The position numbers were made by a program, and so were the translations under genes. A stretch of DNA of 64,000 nucleotides, from NCBI RefSeq assembly GCF_016463295.1, contig NZ_JAEMRO010000001.1, positions 1 to 64,000 on the forward strand, written 5' to 3'. Below are positions 59,107-64,000 of the stretch, one piece after another. The DNA is from Brevundimonas sp. Its GTDB lineage: Bacteria; Pseudomonadota; Alphaproteobacteria; Caulobacterales; Caulobacteraceae. The notes under the pieces are model-generated. The model worked only from the letters and a program-made list of their open reading frames with translations, did not search any database and was not told the DNA's origin. Each line of letters starts with the position of its first letter. Within the stretch, counting starts at the first letter, position 1.

Positions 59107-59718
59107 ATGAAAGCCGTCGTCCTCAACTGTACCCTCAAGCCGTCGCCCCAGACCTCCAGCACGGAGGCCCTGGCGAAGGTGGTGATCGCCGAGCTCGAGA
59201 AGGGTGGGGCCGAGGTCGAGATGATCCGTCTGGTCGATCTGGACATCAAACCCGGGGTCAGTGCCGACGAGGGCAAGGGTGACGAATGGCCGTCGGTGGA
59301 CAAGAAGCTGAAGGCGGCGGACATCATCGTCTTCGCCACCCCGACCTGGCTGGGGCAGATGTCCAGCGTCTGTCTGCGCGCCCTCGAGCGAATGGATGCA
59401 TGGTTCGGCGAAACCGACGACAGCGGCCGCCCAGTCGCCTTCGGCAAGGTGGGCGGGGTCGTCATTACGGGCAATGAGGATGGGGCGCACAACATCGTCG
59501 CCACCGTCTGTCAGGGCCTGATCGACATGGGTTTCACCATCCCGGGACAGAGCTGGACCTATTGGCACCTGGGGCCAGGGCCCGGGCCGGACTATGTTGA
59601 AACCGATCAAGGTCACGACTATTCCGACCGCGTCGGTCGCAACGCCGCCCGCAACCTGCTGGCCTTGGCCAAGGTTCTGAAGCCGACCACCTATCCGGTT
59701 CCGGAAAGCGGAGAGTAA
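59107..59718 (+). CDS. Flavodoxin/NADPH-dependent FMN reductase family protein
   Basis: A 203-residue flavodoxin-like protein. MKAVVLNCTLKPSPQTSST holds the FMN phosphate loop, FATPTWLGQMSS the isoalloxazine loop, and GGVVITGNEDGAHN the third contact. It could reduce quinones or other small acceptors. ATG at 59107 follows a CGGAG site. TTG at 59077 would add ten residues. It is the second of three genes inserted between era and recO. Confidence 0.87.
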   Translation: MKAVVLNCTLKPSPQTSSTEALAKVVIAELEKGGAEVEMIRLVDLDIKPGVSADEGKGDEWPSVDKKLKAADIIVFATPTWLGQMSSVCLRALERMDAWFGETDDSGRPVAFGKVGGVVITGNEDGAHNIVATVCQGLIDMGFTIPGQSWTYWHLGPGPGPDYVETDQGHDYSDRVGRNAARNLLALAKVLKPTTYPVPESGE

Positions 59719-59747
59719 GGCTAGGCTGACCGCTCGTTTTTGGAGCC

Positions 59748-60239
59748 ATGCTAATGCTGAGCCTCTTCGCTGCTTTTGCCCTGCTCTCCGTATCGCCGGA
59801 GGCCGATGCTGAAGCGGTAATCGACCGCATGCATCAGGCGGCGTCTCGTGCTGACGGCCAAGAGTATTTCGCCCAGTTCACGCCCGACGCCCGCTTCATC
59901 GGCACCGACGCTAGCGAGCACTGGTCGCTGGCGGCCTTTCGCGCCTATGCCGAGCCCTATTTCGCGAGGAGCCAAGGCTGGACCTACACGCCCCGCGAAC
60001 GAAGCCTGACCATTGCTCCCATCGATTGCCGCTGCATCGCCTGGTTCGACGAGACGCTGGACAACGCCAGCTATGGCCAGGTGCGTGGTTCAGGCGTGCT
60101 GCGATTGACGGACGAAGGCTGGAAGATCGAACAGTATGTACTCAGCTTCGCCATTCCTAACGACCTGGCTGGAGCCGTGGCCCATACGATCAAGGGCTAC
60201 GAGACGGACCGGGCCATGACCGGGGCTGCGAGCGAGTAG
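59748..60239 (+). CDS. Exported NTF2-like (SnoaL-type) protein
   Basis: A 163-residue protein with a hydrophobic start (MLMLSLFAAFALLSVSPEAD), probably a signal peptide. The body matches the NTF2-like fold: a helix with EAVIDRMHQAASRADGQEYF, FTPDARFIGTDASEHW and the cone-shaped beta-sheet region RGSGVLRLTDEGWKIEQYVL. Many members are catalytic, many only bind ligands; the function here is unknown. Its last base is the first base of recO, so they are coupled. Confidence 0.8.
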   Translation: MLMLSLFAAFALLSVSPEADAEAVIDRMHQAASRADGQEYFAQFTPDARFIGTDASEHWSLAAFRAYAEPYFARSQGWTYTPRERSLTIAPIDCRCIAWFDETLDNASYGQVRGSGVLRLTDEGWKIEQYVLSFAIPNDLAGAVAHTIKGYETDRAMTGAASE

Positions 60240-60970
60240 TGGATTTCACCGACGACGCCTTCGTGCTGTCCGCGCGTGCGCATGGCGATACGGGTGTGGT
60301 GGTCGAGCTGCTGACCCTGGATCACGGCCGGCGCGCGGCCTATGTGGCTGGCGGGGCGTCGCGCAAGATGAAGCCGTTTCTGCAGGCGGGCGCGCGCGTG
60401 ACCGCCGACTATCGCGCCCGCACCTCCGATCATCTGGGCTCGGCCCGGCTGGAGCCGCTGGGGGAGGGGCCCAGCGCCCTGTTCGACGACCCGATGGCTC
60501 TCACAGGGCTCGCCGCCGCTGCGGCGGTGGCGCAGGGCGCTATGCCGGAGCGGGAGCCTCATCCCGGAGCCTTCCTGGCGTTCGAGGCCCTGATGGGAGC
60601 CTTCGTCCTGCCCGACGTCTGGCCCGCCATCTTCGTGCGGTTCGAGGCCGGGCTGCTGGAGGACCTGGGTTTCGGTCTGGACCTGTCCCGCTGCGCCGTC
60701 ACGGGAAATATGGACGAACTGATCTGGGTCAGCCCGCGGACGGGTCGCGCGGTCAGCCGCAATGCCGGCGCGCCCTATGCCGACAAGCTGCTCACCCTGC
60801 CGCCCTTCATGCTGGGGGCGCAGGCGGGGCTGGGCGAAGGTGATGTTGGTGCGGGCCTGGCCCTGACGGGACATTTCCTTGAGCAGTTCGTCTTTCACCC
60901 CCAGAACCGGCCCATACCGCCCGCACGGGTGTGGATGATCGACAAGCTGGGCGAGGCAGGACGACTTTAG
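60239..60970 (+). CDS. recO: DNA repair protein RecO
   Basis: A 243-residue RecFOR-pathway mediator that helps load RecA on SSB-coated single strands. The OB fold has FVLSARAHGDTGVVVELLT and GRRAAYVAGGASRKMK, and a helical C-domain follows. The Cys4 zinc site seen in some RecO proteins is missing apart from one Cys (RCAVTG), which is usual in this clade. GTG at 60239 overlaps the preceding TAG by one base. parC follows after 39 bases. Confidence 0.93.
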   Translation: MDFTDDAFVLSARAHGDTGVVVELLTLDHGRRAAYVAGGASRKMKPFLQAGARVTADYRARTSDHLGSARLEPLGEGPSALFDDPMALTGLAAAAAVAQGAMPEREPHPGAFLAFEALMGAFVLPDVWPAIFVRFEAGLLEDLGFGLDLSRCAVTGNMDELIWVSPRTGRAVSRNAGAPYADKLLTLPPFMLGAQAGLGEGDVGAGLALTGHFLEQFVFHPQNRPIPPARVWMIDKLGEAGRL

Positions 60971-61009
60971 GCGCTAGACTGCGGCGCTGGGATTATCGAT
61001 TCGGACGCC

Positions 61010-63214
61010 ATGACCATTCATACCCCGCCGCCGGAAGGTGGACGCATCATCGACGAACCGATGAGCGAGGCGCTGAGCCGTCGCTATCTGGCCTATGCGC
61101 TGTCGACCATCACCAACCGGGCCTTGCCGGACGTGCGCGACGGCTTCAAGCCCGTGCATAGGCGCATCATGTACGCCATGCAGCAGATGCGGCTAAACCC
61201 GCAGGCCGCGGCCCGCAAATGCGCCAAGGTGGTCGGCGAGGTCATGGGTGGCTATCACCCGCATGGCGACGCCTCGATCTATGACGCGCTTGTGCGTCTG
61301 GCCCAGGATTTCTCGCAGCGCTATCCGCTGGTCGACGGACAGGGAAACTTCGGCAACATCGATGGCGATAACGCCGCGGCCATGCGCTATACCGAGTGCA
61401 AGCTGACGCCTGCCGCCGTCCTGCTGATGGACGGGATCGACCAGGATGCCGTCGACTTCAAACCGACCTATGACGATCAGGACGAAGAGCCGGTCGTCCT
61501 GCCTGCCGGCTTCCCCAACCTTCTGGCCAACGGCTCGTCCGGTATCGCGGTCGGCATGGCGACATCCATTCCCCCGCACAATGTCGGTGAGTTGATCGAC
61601 GCCTGCCAGCTGCTGCTGGAGCGGCCGGACGCGACGACCGAAGACCTGGTTGCCATCGTGCCGGGGCCGGATTTCCCGACGGGTGGCGTCGCTGTCGAGG
61701 GGCATGCTTCGATCCTGGAGGCCTATGAGACCGGTCGGGGCGGCGTGCGTCTGCGCGCGCGCTGGGAGCGGGTGCCGCTGGATCGCGGCGGTTATCAGAT
61801 CGTCGTCACCGAGATGCCGTATCAGGTCGGGAAGTCCAAGCTGGTCGCCGATCTGGCCGATCTGATCGAGCACAAGAAGGCCCCGCTGCTGGGTGACGTG
61901 CGCGACGAGTCCGCCGAGGACATCCGACTGGTGCTGGAGCCCAAATCGCGCACGGTCGAGGCCGACGTCCTGATGGAGAGCCTGTTCAAACTGTCCGATC
62001 TGGAGGTGCGCTTTCCGATCAACATGAACGTCCTGGACGGCACAGGCACGCCCGGCGTGCTGGGTTTGAAGGCGTGCCTGCAGGCGTTTCTGGAGCACAG
62101 GCGCGAGGTTCTGGTGCGCCGGGCCCACTGGCGCATCGAACGGGTCGAGAAGCGGCTGCATCTGCTGGAAGGCCTGCGGATCGTCTTCCTGAACCTCGAC
62201 GAGGTCATCCGCATTGTCCGCGAGGAAGAGCAACCCAAGGCCGTGCTCATCGCCCGTTTCGGCCTGACGGAGCTTCAGGCCGACTTCATCCTCGACACCC
62301 GGCTGCGTCAGCTGGCGCGGATCGAAGAGATGACGATCGAGAACGAATTCAAGGCCCTGATGGAAGAACTTTCGGGCCTGAGGTCGCTGTCCACCACCCC
62401 CGCCAAACAATGGAAACAGGTCGGCAAGGACCTGGAGGCGGTGCGCAAGGCCATGGTTTCGCCACGCCGCACCACCATCGCCGAAGCCGTCGACAGTTCG
62501 GCCTTCGCCGCCGCCGTCGAAGCCTTCATTCCGCGCGAGGCCATCACCGTCATCCTGTCCGAACGCGGCTGGATCCGGGCGGCCAAGGGCAAGGTCGAGG
62601 ATCCTTCGGAGCTGAAGTTCAAGGAGGGCGACAGCCTGGCCTGGCTGGTGCCGGCCTATACGACCGACAAGCTGCTGGTCGCGGCCTCGGACGGGCGCAT
62701 CTTCACCATCGGAGCAGACAAGCTGGCGTCCGGGCGCGGGCATGGCGAGCCGCTACGTCTGATGATTGATCTCGACGAAAAGGCCGAGATCGTGGCCCTG
62801 CTGTCCCATCAGCCGGGTGGAAAGCTGCTGGTCGCGTCACGTGCCGGGTATGGGTTCATCGCCCCGGAAGACGAGCTGCTGGCTCAGAAACGTGGCGGCA
62901 AACAGGTGCTGAACGGCGAGCTGAAGGCCGTACTGCGTGTCGCCGGCGACCACGTCGCGACCATCGGCGACAACATCAAGGCGCTGATCTTCCCCGTCGC
63001 CGAACTTCCGGAAATGGGCCGGGGCAAGGGCGTCAAGCTGCAGAACTACAAGCAGGGCGGGCTGGTGGATGTGACCGTCTTCGACGGCGCACATGGCCCC
63101 GAATGGGTTGATGGCGGCGCTCGGCGCCGGAACTGGCCGGACTGGAAGGACTGGCTGGGCAAGCGCGCGGGCGCGGGACGTCAGGGACCAAGAGGGCTCA
63201 GAAAGTTCCGGTGA
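61010..63214 (+). CDS. parC: DNA topoisomerase IV subunit A
   Basis: A 734-residue type IIA subunit that separates linked daughter chromosomes. The catalytic tyrosine is Tyr127 in AAMRYTECK. The quinolone-determining region reads [29 protein letters not shown] and the [14 protein letters not shown] segment are conserved. The C-terminal DNA-wrapping domain is short, as in ParC rather than GyrA. The last residues ([17 protein letters not shown]) are strongly basic. It ends the rpoZ-to-parC cluster. Confidence 0.97.
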   Translation: MTIHTPPPEGGRIIDEPMSEALSRRYLAYALSTITNRALPDVRDGFKPVHRRIMYAMQQMRLNPQAAARKCAKVVGEVMGGYHPHGDASIYDALVRLAQDFSQRYPLVDGQGNFGNIDGDNAAAMRYTECKLTPAAVLLMDGIDQDAVDFKPTYDDQDEEPVVLPAGFPNLLANGSSGIAVGMATSIPPHNVGELIDACQLLLERPDATTEDLVAIVPGPDFPTGGVAVEGHASILEAYETGRGGVRLRARWERVPLDRGGYQIVVTEMPYQVGKSKLVADLADLIEHKKAPLLGDVRDESAEDIRLVLEPKSRTVEADVLMESLFKLSDLEVRFPINMNVLDGTGTPGVLGLKACLQAFLEHRREVLVRRAHWRIERVEKRLHLLEGLRIVFLNLDEVIRIVREEEQPKAVLIARFGLTELQADFILDTRLRQLARIEEMTIENEFKALMEELSGLRSLSTTPAKQWKQVGKDLEAVRKAMVSPRRTTIAEAVDSSAFAAAVEAFIPREAITVILSERGWIRAAKGKVEDPSELKFKEGDSLAWLVPAYTTDKLLVAASDGRIFTIGADKLASGRGHGEPLRLMIDLDEKAEIVALLSHQPGGKLLVASRAGYGFIAPEDELLAQKRGGKQVLNGELKAVLRVAGDHVATIGDNIKALIFPVAELPEMGRGKGVKLQNYKQGGLVDVTVFDGAHGPEWVDGGARRRNWPDWKDWLGKRAGAGRQGPRGLRKFR

Positions 63215-63303
63215 GGACAGGTGACGCCGATTTCACTATCCGACACCTTATGGCCGCGCGATAATCCCTGAGTGGTCCATTCCGGGCCGGGTTGGAGATG
63301 TTC

Positions 63304-63876
63304 ATGCTCATCACCCTGATCGTCATCGCCGTCATCGTGGCCGTGGTGCTGTTCGTCGTCGTCGGCGCCTACAACAAGCTGGTTGCCCTGGATCAGCGTG
63401 CGGATCAGTCGTTCGCCGATATCGATGTGCAGCTGAAGCAGCGGCAAGACCTGATCCCCAATCTGGTCGAGACGGTGAAGGGCTATGCCTCGCATGAGGC
63501 CGGGACCCTGGCCGCCGTGACCCAGGCCCGCGCGGCGGCTGCGGGCGCGACCACGGTCAATGACAAGGTCCAGGCCGAAAACATGCTGACCGGGGCTTTG
63601 GGCCGTCTGTTCGCCGTGTCAGAGGCCTATCCGGACCTGAAGGCCAACGCCAACTTCCAGCAGCTGCAGGCCGAGCTGTCGGACATCGAGAACAAACTGG
63701 CGGCCGCGCGTCGGTTCTTCAACAATGCCGTGGCCGAGTTCAACGCCGTGCGCCGCCAGTTCCCGACCGTCCTGTTCGCGGGCATGGTCGGCTATGGAGC
63801 GGACAAGCCCTTTTTCGACGTGGGCGAGGGGGATCGCGCCGCCATGACTGCCGCACCGCCTTCGGTGAAGTTCTAG
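63304..63876 (+). CDS. LemA family protein
   Basis: A 190-residue membrane-anchored coiled-coil protein. One N-terminal helix (MLITLIVIAVIVAVVLFVVV) is followed by YNKLVALDQRADQSFADIDV, a QRQDLIPNLVETVKGYASHE segment region and ARRFFNNAVAEFNAVRRQFP, all diagnostic for LemA. Start 63304 is preferred because GGAG lies seven bases before it; ATG at 63298 is too close. LemA is commonly paired with an HtpX-like M48 protease, which begins nine bases downstream. Its function is not well known. Confidence 0.93.
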   Translation: MLITLIVIAVIVAVVLFVVVGAYNKLVALDQRADQSFADIDVQLKQRQDLIPNLVETVKGYASHEAGTLAAVTQARAAAAGATTVNDKVQAENMLTGALGRLFAVSEAYPDLKANANFQQLQAELSDIENKLAAARRFFNNAVAEFNAVRRQFPTVLFAGMVGYGADKPFFDVGEGDRAAMTAAPPSVKF

Positions 63877-63885
63877 GCCTCAGTC

Positions 63886-64000
63886 ATGGCCGCTGTCGGT
63901 CTCCAGACCCACATCTGGGCGAACAACACGCGCTCGGTGATCCTGCTAGCAGGCTTTCCCGTGCTGATGGTCGGCATCCTGTATGGGTTGCAGCTGGTGC
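63886..64000 (+). CDS. M48 family metalloprotease (HtpX-like), N-terminal part
   Basis: Only the first 38 codons are in the window. The visible protein begins MAAVGLQTHIWANNTRSVIL and continues into a membrane helix (LLAGFPVLMVGILYGLQL). This start and the place directly after LemA match the lemA-M48 protease pair. The HEXXH site would be beyond the edge, so the call depends on context. Confidence 0.65.
   Translation, partial: MAAVGLQTHIWANNTRSVILLAGFPVLMVGILYGLQLV

Overview
The window is an ordinary-looking chromosomal segment of a high-GC alphaproteobacterium, most likely from the Caulobacterales (a Brevundimonas or Caulobacter relative). The evidence is the conserved order rpoZ-rsh-pyrE-pdxJ-acpS-lepB-rnc-era-recO-parC, a tatABC set beside rnhA, glnB-glnA, a short proline-tRNA ligase next to the Lol exporter, the carboxyspermidine route to spermidine, frequent GTG/TTG starts fused to the preceding stop codon, and promoters of the Caulobacter type (TTGACG and TANAWC). 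Genes are packed tightly. No stretch longer than about 200 bases lacks a gene, and I see no insertion sequence, prophage, CRISPR array or rRNA operon.

Layout. 1-8300: a truncated Tat-exported oligopeptidase B, a cytoplasmic trypsin-like protease, a large acyl-CoA dehydrogenase, cytochrome b561 with YceI, Sua5, and a minus-strand run nnrD-yaaA-bdhA-patatin. 9300-13740: glnB-glnA with a strong terminator, then the two-gene carboxyspermidine pathway. 13769-15606: a membrane-anchored AraC-type regulator beside a CPBP intramembrane protease, both of somewhat lower GC. 15610-17840: tatCBA against rnhA. 17926-23219: a glycine-zipper protein, an RNA uracil methyltransferase that lacks most of its iron-sulfur cysteines, a lipoprotein hydrolase, a radical-SAM repair-like protein with a LexA-type box at its promoter, an orphan secreted protein, and tRNA-Leu(UAG). 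23315-29738: an amino acid permease, hrpB and rpsB-tsf. 29874-35682: an M28 peptidase, mce, proS and the lipoprotein exporter. 35698-40378: a 38-residue protein, a sidA-like 29-codon gene behind SOS-type boxes, dnaE and an rRNA methyltransferase. 40375-48088: a glycosyltransferase operon, a TetR-linked metal-chelate ABC importer and a lytic transglycosylase. 48179-64000: dapA-smpB, a uracil-DNA glycosylase, folK, then the long rpoZ-to-parC housekeeping cluster, LemA, and the start of an M48 metalloprotease cut by the window edge.

The most interesting signal is a short one. At 35967-36056, directly upstream of dnaE, there is a 29-residue membrane peptide gene preceded by a near-perfect Caulobacter promoter (TTGACG-N17-TAGAAC) that is overlapped by two tandem GAAC-N7-CAAC elements. 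Size, hydrophobicity and SOS-type control all match SidA, the 29-residue DNA-damage division inhibitor known from Caulobacter. A second element, a perfect GAAC-N7-GAAC box at 22024-22038, overlaps the -35 of what looks like a leaderless promoter for a radical-SAM gene of the 'DNA repair photolyase' group. Together these two sites outline a small DNA-damage regulon within otherwise housekeeping DNA.
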